This document shows, in pieces, positions 15,102 through 25,970 of a stretch of DNA of 64,000 nt (positions are counted from its first letter, which is position 1; each line of letters starts with the position of its first letter). A program made the position numbers and the translations under genes. The DNA comes from Aestuariimicrobium soli (GTDB taxonomy: Bacteria; Actinomycetota; Actinomycetes; Propionibacteriales; Propionibacteriaceae), in contig NZ_JBPJSQ010000002.1 in assembly GCF_051192575.1 (NCBI RefSeq), positions 1 to 64,000 of the forward strand. Reading direction: 5' to 3'. A model generated the notes under the pieces. That model saw only the letters and a program-made list of their open reading frames with translations, was not told the DNA's origin and ran no database searches.

Positions 15102-16837
15102 TGTCGGTTGCCGTCGTGGCCAGTGGTGCCACCACCTCGCAGATCAACCAGGCCGTCGCCCTGCTCGGTGACAACCAGCAGGCCAGCTTCACCGGTGACG
15201 TCCGCGGCGCCGCCGCCGTCGGCATCGACACGGTCATCGACCAGACCATCGACACCGCCCAGTGGGTGGCCGACAAGTTGCCGAGCAGCATCTTCACATG
15301 GATCGTGGACGCGCTGGCCAAGGTGCATGAGACCTTCGAAGACCTGACCGGTGACACGTCGCAGATCGGCGGTCATGTGCGCGCGCTGATGCAGGCCGCG
15401 CGCGACGTCGCCGCCCAGGAGGCCAACGTCGCCGGTTGCGGCTCGGCCGTGGGCCAGATCTGGCAGGGCCAGGCCTTCGACTCCTTCTCGACCCGCATCC
15501 AGTCCGTCGGACGAGCCACCGGTGGCGTCGCGGGCGTGCTCGCGAGCGATGCCGAGCGACATCTGGTGCTGGCCGGGCAACTGGCCGATTCCAAGCACGG
15601 GGTCATCAAGCTCGCCTCGGATCTGGCCTCCGAACTGTGCGCCTACGCGTTCGTCATCCTGCGCAATCTGGGTCTGATCATCGCGGCTGGCGTCTGGGTG
15701 CTCGCCGGAGCGGCCGTCAGCGGAGGCATCTCCGGCGGCTTCAAGGGTGCGGTCAAGGGCTTCAGCAAGGGCGGCCTCGGAGGCATGATCTCCGGCGGCT
15801 TCCATGGTGCCGTCGACGGCGCCAAGGAGAATGTCGAGGCCGTGCTGAAGGCTGCCTTCGACAAGTTCGTCGCCTGGGCGGTGCGCAAGGTCGGGCAGAA
15901 GCTGCAGCAGATCTCGGTCTTCGTCCGCACCCACCTCGACACCATGAACACGACGCTCGGCCAGATCGCCGAGACCGGCACCCGGGCCGAGCGGGCTGCG
16001 GCCCTGCTGCGCGGGCAGTCGGATCCGGGCACCTCGTCCGATGCCCCCCAGCGTGGGTCGTACGGTGACCAGGCGATGGGCGCCGACCCGCAGGCCCGCG
16101 ACGGCGATCTGGTCACGGTCAACGAGGCCATCGGAGACCCCAGCAAACCCTTGCCGCCCGGGTACTCCCGCGCCACCGATGCCGACCTCGCGTCCCTGGG
16201 TCTCACGCGCGACATGCTCAAGGATGACCAGGGTCTCGAGGCCGAGGTCTTCAAGACCCCCGAGGGCGGCTATGTCGTCGCCTTCGCCGGCACGACCGCC
16301 GGCAGCGACAAGTCCGCCGGGCCCGACATCATCGAGGACGCGGTCGGTGGCGCGACGGTCTCGCCCCAGACCCAGCGGGTGCTCGCCATCTCGGATGCCA
16401 TCGAGAAGAGCCCCAACGGCGACCAGGTCGCCTACACGGGGCACTCCCTGGGCGGACGACACGCGGCCGTCGCGGCGATGAACTCGGGCCAGCCGGCGGT
16501 CACCTACGACGCCGCCGGCGTCAGCCAGTCGACCGTCAACTACGTCGCCGAACGCAATGGCGACGATCCGGCCGCCGTCACTGCCCGCGCCAATGACACC
16601 CAGGTGCGTCGCTACTACGCCGGCGACGATCCGCTGACGGCAGCGCAGGAGCGCTTCGACCACGGCATCGCCGACTCACTGCCCGACGCCATCGGTCGTC
16701 CCTACGCCCTCAGCGACCCGTACACGCACACCCCCGACAGCGCGACCCTGCCGAAACCGTACGAGCACGGGCACGATCTCACCCACGCCGGTGAGCTGTG
16801 GGAGCGCAAGTACGGCTACCTGCGCAACCAGAACTGA
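15101..16837 (+). CDS. WXG-containing lipase-type effector (putative type VII secretion substrate)
   Basis: 578 residues. The N-terminal ~180 residues are helical with a W-x-G turn at W121 (IWQGQAFDSF). A hydrophobic Gly/Ala-rich segment (about 188-235) could insert in membranes. The C-terminal ~240 residues are an alpha/beta hydrolase: FAGTT, then nucleophile elbow GHSLGG (S449), an Asp-rich strand and a late DHGI/HGHDL histidine. This is the layout of a polymorphic toxin with a lipase or phospholipase head. No immunity gene is recognisable; the downstream gene is convergent 7 bases away. Confidence 0.7.
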   Translation: MSVAVVASGATTSQINQAVALLGDNQQASFTGDVRGAAAVGIDTVIDQTIDTAQWVADKLPSSIFTWIVDALAKVHETFEDLTGDTSQIGGHVRALMQAARDVAAQEANVAGCGSAVGQIWQGQAFDSFSTRIQSVGRATGGVAGVLASDAERHLVLAGQLADSKHGVIKLASDLASELCAYAFVILRNLGLIIAAGVWVLAGAAVSGGISGGFKGAVKGFSKGGLGGMISGGFHGAVDGAKENVEAVLKAAFDKFVAWAVRKVGQKLQQISVFVRTHLDTMNTTLGQIAETGTRAERAAALLRGQSDPGTSSDAPQRGSYGDQAMGADPQARDGDLVTVNEAIGDPSKPLPPGYSRATDADLASLGLTRDMLKDDQGLEAEVFKTPEGGYVVAFAGTTAGSDKSAGPDIIEDAVGGATVSPQTQRVLAISDAIEKSPNGDQVAYTGHSLGGRHAAVAAMNSGQPAVTYDAAGVSQSTVNYVAERNGDDPAAVTARANDTQVRRYYAGDDPLTAAQERFDHGIADSLPDAIGRPYALSDPYTHTPDSATLPKPYEHGHDLTHAGELWERKYGYLRNQN

Positions 16838-16844
16838 CCACCCG

Positions 16845-19016
16845 TCAGGGAGTCATCAGCGGCGGATGCAGGTCCTTCATCCGCAGCGTCCGCCGCCTGC
16901 TGACCACGAGCCACAACAACCCCAGGTTGACCACCGAGAACGCGGCGAGAATGGCCAGGTCTCGTCCGAGGTGACCCATCAGCCCACCGGAGATCACCAC
17001 CCGATAGGCGTCGATCAGGTAGGTCATGGGCAGCCACGGGCTGATCGCTGCGAAGAACGGCGGCAGGATCTCCTTCGGATAGAGGCCCTCGGCGCCCACC
17101 AACTGCAGGATCAGCAACACCAGCAGCGCGCTCGATCCGGGCGTGCCCATGGCCGTCCGCAGCAGGTGGGCCACCAGCGACCACGCCAAGGCACCGAGCA
17201 CCGTGAGCAGCACCGTCAATGCCGGGTGCACCGGGTCGAGGCCGAGCCCGAGCCACACCACCCCGAGCATCAGCAGTGACCCGGCCGCCGCGATGACGCC
17301 GATCGGCAGCCAGGCCGTCACCGCCACCCTGAGCGACGACGCGCGCCCGGCCAGCGCTCGTCCGGTGATGGCGCGCACCACCAGGAACACCGAGATGCCG
17401 AACACCCACATGGCGATCGAAAAGAACATCGGGGCGAGGCCTCGTCCGTAGTAGGTCGCCGGGTTCTCGACGGTCATGTCGACCTGGGCGGGCTCCGAGA
17501 GCACCTGCACGGCCTCGTTCTGCTGGCTGGACGAGAGCACCGGGATGCGCTTGACGCCCGCCTCGAGCCCGGTCGCCAACTGGTGCGCACCGGACTGCAG
17601 TTTGCCCAGACCCTGGTCGAGCTGGGTCGCCCCTGTCGACAGCTGCCCCAGACCGGTCTGCAGCGTGTGGGCACCCTGGGCCACCTGGCTGGCACCGGAC
17701 GAGGCCGTGCCCAGCCCCTGGTCGAGGCTGCGGGCGCCGGTGTCGGCCTGCTTGATGCTGGTCTGCAGCTGGGTCGCACCAGTGGCGACCTGGTGGGCCC
17801 CGTCGTTGAGCCGGTTGACGTCGGTGATGGCCGTGTTCACCTTGGCGCTCAGCTGGTCGGAGTTGTCGACCGCCTTCTTGACCTGTTGTGCCCGGGTGTT
17901 GACGGCGCCCGCCTTCGTGGCAATCTCGCCGGTGCGGGTCTTGGCGTTGGTGGTGGCGGTGCGCAGTTGCTGCCAGCGAGGATCGTCCTTCAGGGCCGGG
18001 TTGTCGGCCTCGACTTGGTCGAGCAGGGCGTTGGCCTGAGTCACGTCGGCCGCGATCGACGAGCTTCCTCCCGCGGCCACCTGCGTGATGGCGGCGGCGT
18101 CATCGGCGATGGTGGTGGCGTCGTCCTTCACCTTCGGCCAGGTGTCGCGCACGGTGGTCAGCGGCGGCACCACGGTGTCGCGCAGTTGCTGGGTACCGGC
18201 CGCCACCTGGTTGGCCCCACTGGTCAGTTGCCCGGCGCCGGTGTTCAGCTGGTCGAGCCCCGTCACCAGTTGGGACGACCCCTGCTTGGCCTTGGCCAGG
18301 CCCGTGTTGAGCGAGTCGGCCCCGGTGGCCAGCTGGCCAGCGCCGGCCTCGGCCTGCGACGCGCCGGTGGCCAGCTTGGCGGAACCGGCCTTGGCGTCGT
18401 CCAACCCCGCGGCCAATTGGCTGGCGCCCTGCTGAGCCTCGACCATGCCGGCACGCAGGGTCTGCAGGTTGGTGAAGACGGCGCGGAAGTAAGCCTCGAT
18501 GGCCGATGAATTGACTGCCTCGGTGACCGACCCGCGGGCCTTGTCGGTGATCGACCCGATGACGAAGCCGTTGGCGTCGTTGCGGTGCATGACGATGTGG
18601 GCACGCTCGGGGCTGTCGGTCTGCCCGCTGACCAGGTTGGTCGAGAAGTCGGGGGGAACCACGATCGTGAGGTAGTAGCGACCTTCCCGCAGACCGGACT
18701 CGGCCTCGTCCGCCGTGGTGGGCACGAACCGGAACGTCGCCTGCTTCTGCAGTTCGGTGACGAAGTCCGACCCGGCGTGAATGGTCTCGGTGGTCGTCCC
18801 CGACTCGGTCTGGGTGGTGACCGTCGTGGGCCGGTCCTGGTTGACCACGGCCACCGGCAGGTTGCCCAGGCGACCGTAGGGGTCCCAGTTGGCGCTCAGG
18901 TAGATGGCGGCGTAGAGCAGCGGCACGCAGAGCACGAACACCAGGGCGATGGTCGGCAGGGGTCCGCGGAACCTGCGCAGTTCGAAGCGCGCCAGTCGCG
19001 AGAGGGGGAAGGACAT
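16845..19016 (-). CDS. YhgE/Pip-family membrane protein
   Basis: 723 residues. One N-terminal membrane segment (TIALVFVLCVPLLYAAIYL) is followed by the conserved NLPVAVVNQD and a long extracytoplasmic coiled-coil region. That region has heptad-like repeats of the type QLATGLDDAKAG through about residues 190-490, and five or six C-terminal membrane segments follow, similar to ABC-2 permeases. The family includes phage-infection protein Pip. The start at 19016 follows the ATPase stop by 2 bases. Probably the permease half of an ABC-like system with the next gene. Confidence 0.9.
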   Translation of the reverse strand: MSFPLSRLARFELRRFRGPLPTIALVFVLCVPLLYAAIYLSANWDPYGRLGNLPVAVVNQDRPTTVTTQTESGTTTETIHAGSDFVTELQKQATFRFVPTTADEAESGLREGRYYLTIVVPPDFSTNLVSGQTDSPERAHIVMHRNDANGFVIGSITDKARGSVTEAVNSSAIEAYFRAVFTNLQTLRAGMVEAQQGASQLAAGLDDAKAGSAKLATGASQAEAGAGQLATGADSLNTGLAKAKQGSSQLVTGLDQLNTGAGQLTSGANQVAAGTQQLRDTVVPPLTTVRDTWPKVKDDATTIADDAAAITQVAAGGSSSIAADVTQANALLDQVEADNPALKDDPRWQQLRTATTNAKTRTGEIATKAGAVNTRAQQVKKAVDNSDQLSAKVNTAITDVNRLNDGAHQVATGATQLQTSIKQADTGARSLDQGLGTASSGASQVAQGAHTLQTGLGQLSTGATQLDQGLGKLQSGAHQLATGLEAGVKRIPVLSSSQQNEAVQVLSEPAQVDMTVENPATYYGRGLAPMFFSIAMWVFGISVFLVVRAITGRALAGRASSLRVAVTAWLPIGVIAAAGSLLMLGVVWLGLGLDPVHPALTVLLTVLGALAWSLVAHLLRTAMGTPGSSALLVLLILQLVGAEGLYPKEILPPFFAAISPWLPMTYLIDAYRVVISGGLMGHLGRDLAILAAFSVVNLGLLWLVVSRRRTLRMKDLHPPLMTP

Positions 19017-19018
19017 GT

Positions 19019-19660
19019 TCAGGACTCCGATGAGAGGGCCGGCGGCGCGGGGGTCGACGACGTGCAGACGATGGCGCACTGTTCGTGCTCGGCCAGCGCG
19101 GTCAGGGCGGCGTGCACGGTGCGCCATTGATCGGTGGTCAACCGGGCATCGACATCGTCAAGGACGACGACCCGCGCCGGGCGCAGCAGCGCCAGGATCG
19201 CGGCCAGCACGGTGGCGGAGGCTTCGTCCAGTGATTCGACGAGGCTGTCGGAGGGCAGGGTGATCGCGCGCCCCTCGCCCACGGCCGAGCACAGTTCCGT
19301 GAACCGCCACTCCCCCGCCGACGACCGCACGTTGTCGATCAGGCTGCGTTCCACGACCGCCTCGCGCACCAACAGACGGGGTTCGAGGTCGACGAACTCT
19401 CCGGCACGCGCGACGGAGACCAGGTGGCGGTACCGGCGCCGCTCGGTGGTCGCGTCGACGTCATCGACGGTGACCGAACCCTGCACCCCGGCCATCCGCC
19501 CGGCCAGCGCCAGCAGCAGGCTCGTGCGTCCGGTCCCCTTGGGGGCGACCACCAGGGTGACCCGGCCCGCCTCGGCTTCGAGATCGACCGCCTCACGCCC
19601 GTGGACAACCAGACCCTGCGCGCGCAACACCACCCGGGTGGATTCCTCGTCGCCGGTCAC
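19019..19660 (-). CDS. ABC-type ATPase with degenerate Walker A, partner of YhgE/Pip
   Basis: 213 residues with ABC ATPase layout. The Walker A segment reads PKGTGRTS, with Arg where the catalytic Lys is expected. The region where LSGGQ should be reads LPSDSLVES. Walker B is VVVLDDVDA, with Asp-Val after the first Asp rather than the catalytic Asp-Glu. Several catalytic residues are therefore altered, suggesting a nucleotide-binding or structural role rather than robust hydrolysis. Overlaps the upstream TetR gene by 4 bases and abuts the YhgE gene. Confidence 0.7.
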   Translation of the reverse strand: MTGDEESTRVVLRAQGLVVHGREAVDLEAEAGRVTLVVAPKGTGRTSLLLALAGRMAGVQGSVTVDDVDATTERRRYRHLVSVARAGEFVDLEPRLLVREAVVERSLIDNVRSSAGEWRFTELCSAVGEGRAITLPSDSLVESLDEASATVLAAILALLRPARVVVLDDVDARLTTDQWRTVHAALTALAEHEQCAIVCTSSTPAPPALSSES

Positions 19661-20235
19661 GCGAGCAGCCCCCTCACCATGGTGGTCAACGTGTTCTCGA
19701 TCTCGTCGAGTGGCCAGCGTTCGGGCACCACGGCGTATTCGAGCCCGATCTGCGACATCACGGCCTGCAGCACCCGTGCCGAGGTCTCGGCCGTCGCTCG
19801 CAGGGGCAGATCGAGGGCACGCACCTGCTCGACGACCGCGGCCAGTTGGGCGTCGCGGAGGTGTCGGTAGGCCGACGCCGCCTCGTGGTCATGGCGTCCG
19901 ACAGCGGCGACCTCGGCCAGCGTCTGCGCCCATGGGCTGCCGTCGACGGCCGCCTGGGCCAGGCGTCGTCCGATCTCCAGCGGGTCGCGGGTGCCGGTCA
20001 CCTCACCGGCGACCGCCTGGGTGGTCACGGAAGAACGGCGCAGGCACGCCGCCGCCAACAAGGCCGGCTTGCCCTCGAAGTTGGAGTACGCGGCGCCCTT
20101 GGTGTAGCCGGCCCGGGCGGCGATGCGGCTCATGGTCGTGCCCTGGTAGCCGTGCTCCAGGAACTCCTCGGCGGCAGCGTCGAGCAGCGACTCGCGAACG
20201 CGGTTGCGATCCGGACGGGTGCGGGTGGGTGGCAT
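19657..20235 (-). CDS. TetR-family transcriptional regulator
   Basis: 192 residues. N-terminal HTH: RESLLDAAAEEFLEHGYQGTTMSRIAARAGYTKGAAYSNFEGK (about residues 13-56), followed by a variable ligand-binding helical domain. First gene of the TetR-ATPase-YhgE operon, coupled by overlaps. Two perfect palindromes directly upstream (20250-20278) are good candidates for its autoregulatory operator. Confidence 0.9.
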   Translation of the reverse strand: MPPTRTRPDRNRVRESLLDAAAEEFLEHGYQGTTMSRIAARAGYTKGAAYSNFEGKPALLAAACLRRSSVTTQAVAGEVTGTRDPLEIGRRLAQAAVDGSPWAQTLAEVAAVGRHDHEAASAYRHLRDAQLAAVVEQVRALDLPLRATAETSARVLQAVMSQIGLEYAVVPERWPLDEIENTLTTMVRGLLA

Positions 20236-20249
20236 GCGGGCTCCAATCG

Positions 20250-20278
20250 ATACTCCCAGTATTGAATACCCTGGGTAT
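20250..20278. promoter_or_regulatory. Double palindrome, probable TetR operator
   Basis: ATACTCCCAGTAT (20250-20262) and ATACCCTGGGTAT (20266-20278) are each perfect palindromes with identical ATAC outer bases and centres 16 bases apart. They lie 15 bases upstream of the TetR start and downstream of the UvrA-like gene's stop. Two closely spaced sites suggest cooperative binding by two TetR dimers. Confidence 0.7.
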
Positions 20279-20286
20279 GCGCTTCG

Positions 20287-22662
<2,376 letters not shown>

Positions 22663-22672
22663 GCGAGCGAGC

Positions 22673-23380
22673 CTACTGGCCCTGCTCGGCCCGCGAGGCC
22701 GTGACAGCGGGACGCTCGGGGTTGACGGCGGGGGGCAAGGCCCAGAACCCACCGCCGCGATTGATGCGTCGGTTCAGGGCGAGGCTGGGGCGCCACAGGC
22801 TCAGCCCCGCGCCGGTCGCCAGCCCGGCTCCCACCAGCAGGTCGAGGGGATAGTGGGCGGCGGCGTACATGCGGAAGAAGCCGACGAAGGCGGTCAAAGC
22901 CACACCGGCGACCACCACCCAGCGAAGGCGGCGACGCTCGTTGGCCAGCACCAGACAGCCCGCGATGGTCACTGCCGCGACGATGGCCGTGTGGCCGCTC
23001 GGCATGCTCATGCCGTCGCTGTAGCTGGTCATGGCATCGAGCTGCTCGGGGCGCTGGCGATGCACCACCTTCTTGAGCACGTGCCCGGGCAGCCACGCCA
23101 GCCCCGAGGCCAGCGCGAACGTGACCGCGGCGAACCGTCGGCGCAGCAGGAAGAGCACCACCGCCACGGCGAGGATGATCCACGGAGTCCAGGCGGGGCC
23201 GCCGAAGATCTCCACCCCATGGGCGATCGGGTCGAGCCACGCGGTCCGCAGGCCGCGGATGGCGTCGAGCGTCTGCCATTCGCCGGTACGGCGGGGGTTC
23301 CAGCGAGCCGCCACCACCCCGAGCAGGAACGAGACGAGCAGCAACGGCAGGCCCACCTGCCAGGATCGAACGCGACGCAT
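22673..23380 (-). CDS. PAP2-family membrane phosphatase
   Basis: 235 residues with an N-terminal membrane segment and about five more. The acid-phosphatase signature is complete: KKVVHRQRP (K-x6-RP), MPSGHT and AAAHYPLDLLVG. The active site faces outside the cytoplasm in this family, which dephosphorylates lipid phosphates such as undecaprenyl-PP or phosphatidate. Ends 10 bases before the UvrA-like start and could share its transcript. Confidence 0.9.
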   Translation of the reverse strand: MRRVRSWQVGLPLLLVSFLLGVVAARWNPRRTGEWQTLDAIRGLRTAWLDPIAHGVEIFGGPAWTPWIILAVAVVLFLLRRRFAAVTFALASGLAWLPGHVLKKVVHRQRPEQLDAMTSYSDGMSMPSGHTAIVAAVTIAGCLVLANERRRLRWVVVAGVALTAFVGFFRMYAAAHYPLDLLVGAGLATGAGLSLWRPSLALNRRINRGGGFWALPPAVNPERPAVTASRAEQGQ

Positions 23381-23438
23381 TCGAGCAGTATGCCCGCGGC
23401 GTCGCCGCCTGTCGCCCGGCATCGCTAGTGTCTGCGGC

Positions 23439-24218
23439 ATGTCGTCCGAAGTTAGAAAGCAAGCCCACCGTGTGGGCGAGTCGCCGGTGGTCGAGGCCGG
23501 AGCCCGGGCGGGGTACGTCGCCTCGGGCATCGTGCACCTGCTCATCGCCTGGATCGCCGCCCAGCTGGCCGTGGGCGGACGATCCGAGAACGCCGACCAG
23601 TCGGGAGCCTTCCGGGCGTTGGCGGGCAACCCGCTGGGCGTGGTGCTGATGGTCGCGATGGTGGTGGGGTTGGCCCTGCTGGCGGTCTGGCAACTGACCG
23701 AGGCCGTGCGTGCCTCGGAGTGGAAGGACCGCGTGAAGCCGCTGGGCAAGTGCGTCGCCTATCTGGCGCTGGCCTCGCCGGCGGTCACCCTGCTGGTCAG
23801 TCATCGTGCCGACTCGGGCGGGCAGACCGAGCAGACCACCCGCACGGTGCTGTCCGCCCCTGGCGGGCAGGTGCTGGTGGTCGCCGCCGGGCTGGTCGTG
23901 GTGGGGGTGGGTGCCTACCACGTCTACAAGGGCGCCACCCGGAAGTTCCTGGACGACCTGGTCACCCACCCCGGACGAGCGGCGCAGGTGCTCGGCACCG
24001 TCGGCTACATCGCCAAGGGCGTCGCCCTGCTGGTGGCCGGTGGCCTGCTCGCCTGGGCCGGCATCAGCGGCGACACCGATCAGGCCCGCGGCCTCGACGG
24101 GGCGTTCAAGGCCGTGCTGTCGGTCAGCTTCGGGCGGGTGCTGGTGGTCGTGATGGCCGTCGGGTTCGTCTGCTTCGCGGCGTACTGCGTGCTGCGGGCG
24201 CGGCACGCCAAGGTGTGA
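23439..24218 (+). CDS. DUF1206 membrane protein
   Basis: 259 residues with six predicted membrane segments in three similar pairs, each beginning with an aromatic-Gly turn (ARAGYVASGIVHLLIAWIAA, CVAYLALASPAV, TVGYIAKGVALLVAGGL). That triplicated layout is DUF1206, common in actinobacteria and of unknown function. Divergent from the PAP2 gene. Confidence 0.85.
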   Translation: MSSEVRKQAHRVGESPVVEAGARAGYVASGIVHLLIAWIAAQLAVGGRSENADQSGAFRALAGNPLGVVLMVAMVVGLALLAVWQLTEAVRASEWKDRVKPLGKCVAYLALASPAVTLLVSHRADSGGQTEQTTRTVLSAPGGQVLVVAAGLVVVGVGAYHVYKGATRKFLDDLVTHPGRAAQVLGTVGYIAKGVALLVAGGLLAWAGISGDTDQARGLDGAFKAVLSVSFGRVLVVVMAVGFVCFAAYCVLRARHAKV

Positions 24219-24233
24219 CGCCGGCGGGCAGGC

Positions 24234-24983
24234 TCAGAGGGCCGGGGTGGCGAACCCGCCGTTGGAGTACAGCAACTGCCCGCGCAGCCAACTGCCCTCG
24301 TCCGAGAACAGGAACCGGACGAGGTCGCCCACGGTGCGGGTCTCGCCCAGGTGCCCGGCCGGGGTCTGCTTGGCACCGGCAGCACGGATCTCGTCGTCCA
24401 TCCAGCCGGTGTCGATCGGCCCGGGGTTGATGACATTGGTCCAGATGCCCAGGTGCGACAGCTCGTGGGTGCCCGCCAGCACCAGCCGGTCGAGCGCACC
24501 CTTGGTGGCGCCGTAGGGCAGGTTGTGCACGGTGTGGTCGCTCGTCAGGGCCACCACGGGGCCGCCCGGGCAGGGGTCCTGCTCGGCGAATGCCTTGAGC
24601 AGCAACCACGTGGCCCGCACGTTGACCCGATAGTGGCGGTCGAAGCTCTCGACGGTGGTGGTCAGGATCGAGGAGTCCACCGACTCGCAGTGGCTCATCA
24701 CCAGGCCGCCGACCGGGCCCTGCTCGTTGGCCAGGGCGGTCATCAACTGGGAGGGCACCTCCGGGTCGGCCAGGTCGCCCGGCACCAGGGTGACCCGCCG
24801 GCCGAGGGCGCGCAGCTCGTCCGCGAGCTCGGTGACGTCGGCGGGCTCGCCGTGCACGCGGCGGTCGTAGTCGGCGAAGTACGACAACCCGAGGTCCCAG
24901 CCGTCGGCGGCCAGCGCGCGGGCGATGGCGGCGGCGATTCCCCGGCGGCGCCCGACGCCGGTGATCAGTGCGGTTCTCGGCAT
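24234..24983 (-). CDS. Short-chain dehydrogenase/reductase
   Basis: 249-residue Rossmann oxidoreductase. The nucleotide-binding GVGRRRGI (residues 9-16) departs from the classical TGxxxGIG and resembles FabI-like/atypical SDRs. Catalytic Ser lies in ALTSDHT and Tyr/Lys in PYGATKG. C-terminal NPGPIDTGWM matches the SDR post-catalytic motif. Its start is 9 bases downstream of the EamA gene's stop, so the two may be an operon. Confidence 0.85.
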   Translation of the reverse strand: MPRTALITGVGRRRGIAAAIARALAADGWDLGLSYFADYDRRVHGEPADVTELADELRALGRRVTLVPGDLADPEVPSQLMTALANEQGPVGGLVMSHCESVDSSILTTTVESFDRHYRVNVRATWLLLKAFAEQDPCPGGPVVALTSDHTVHNLPYGATKGALDRLVLAGTHELSHLGIWTNVINPGPIDTGWMDDEIRAAGAKQTPAGHLGETRTVGDLVRFLFSDEGSWLRGQLLYSNGGFATPAL

Positions 24984-24992
24984 GACCGAAAC

Positions 24993-25829
24993 CTAGCGCG
25001 ACGCGCGCGTGGCCCCGACACTCGCCGCGATCACACACCCGATCGCCACCCACTGCACCGGCGCCAGCCATTCGTGCAGCAGCACCATCGCGGCCAGAGC
25101 CGCGGCGGCAGGCTCCAGGCTCATCAGCACGCTGAACACCCCCCGCGGGATCGAGCGCAGCGCGACCAGCTCGAGGCTGTAGGGAATCACCGAGCTCAGC
25201 AGCCCGACCGCCGCCCCGATCAGCAGCACCTTCGGTTCCAGCAGCCGCGAGCCGCCCTCGGCGATGGCGGGCCCTGCGAGTGCGAAGGTGCCGACGAGGC
25301 TTGCCACGGCCAGACCCGAGATGCCGGGCCAGGATCGTCCGGTCTTCTCGGCGAGCACGATGTAGCCCGCCCAGAAGGCCCCCGCCGCCAGCGCGAAACC
25401 GACGCCGACCCAGGTCAGCCCGTGCGGGGTGAAGCCCAACAGGGCCACGCCTCCGGCCGCGAGCGCCACCCAGATCAGGTCGCGGCGCTGGCGCGACAGC
25501 ACCACGCCGAGGGTCAACGGACCGAGGAACTCCAAGGTGACCGCCATGCCGAGCGGAATCCGCGCGAACGACTGGTAGATGCACCAGTTCATGCCCAGCA
25601 GCATCACCCCGAAGGCCAGGGCGATCCCCCAGTCGCGGCGGGTTCGGCCGCGCAGCACCGGCCGGAAGAGCGCCACGAAGACCACGGCCGAGGTGGCCAG
25701 TCGCAGCCACACCATCGAGGTCGCGGGCACGGTGCCGAACAGGTGCTTCGCGATGGCGGCCCCGACCTGCACCGAGACGATGCTGGTCACCACCAGCCAC
25801 GTGGCGGGCAGGGAGGGACGGGTGGGCAC
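24993..25829 (-). CDS. EamA/RhtA-like drug/metabolite exporter
   Basis: 278 residues with ten hydrophobic segments arranged as two EamA repeats. Features of the RhtA branch: WLRLATSAVVFVALFRP in the first repeat, PLGMAVTLEFLGPLTLGVVLSRQ at the first-half end, and SLEPAAAALAAMVLLHEWL in the second. RhtA-type carriers export threonine or homoserine; specificity here is not established. Start GTG or ATG at 25829 preceded by weak GC-rich sequence. Confidence 0.85.
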   Translation of the reverse strand: MPTRPSLPATWLVVTSIVSVQVGAAIAKHLFGTVPATSMVWLRLATSAVVFVALFRPVLRGRTRRDWGIALAFGVMLLGMNWCIYQSFARIPLGMAVTLEFLGPLTLGVVLSRQRRDLIWVALAAGGVALLGFTPHGLTWVGVGFALAAGAFWAGYIVLAEKTGRSWPGISGLAVASLVGTFALAGPAIAEGGSRLLEPKVLLIGAAVGLLSSVIPYSLELVALRSIPRGVFSVLMSLEPAAAALAAMVLLHEWLAPVQWVAIGCVIAASVGATRASR

Positions 25830-25909
25830 GCGTGCACTCTAATGGTCGCGTCGGGACGAATCCGCCGGGCGCGGCTCCGCGGTCGCCCGGCACCCGCTAG
25901 ATTCGAAAC

Positions 25910-25928
25910 TAGTCCAAGACGTGGACTA
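25910..25928. promoter_or_regulatory. Perfect operator, TAGTCCA-N5-TGGACTA
   Basis: A 7+7 perfect inverted repeat with a 5-base spacer (AGACG) lies 42 bases upstream of the Gfo/Idh/MocA start. The same half-site and spacing occur upstream of the GH76 gene at 9753. Likely a repressor site over the promoter. Confidence 0.6.
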
Positions 25929-25970
25929 ATACCCTCCACCAGCCCAGCACACACAGGAGTGTCCCCAGTC

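Noticed and set aside
15035..16663. 542-codon minus-strand frame over the WXG-lipase gene
   Set aside because: Shadow of the effector gene; no family features, and the sense strand has clear motifs and coupling.
24351..25970. Long upstream extension of the Gfo/Idh/MocA frame
   Set aside because: Runs antisense through SDR and EamA genes; the ATG at 25971 with AGGAG and an operator upstream is the real start.
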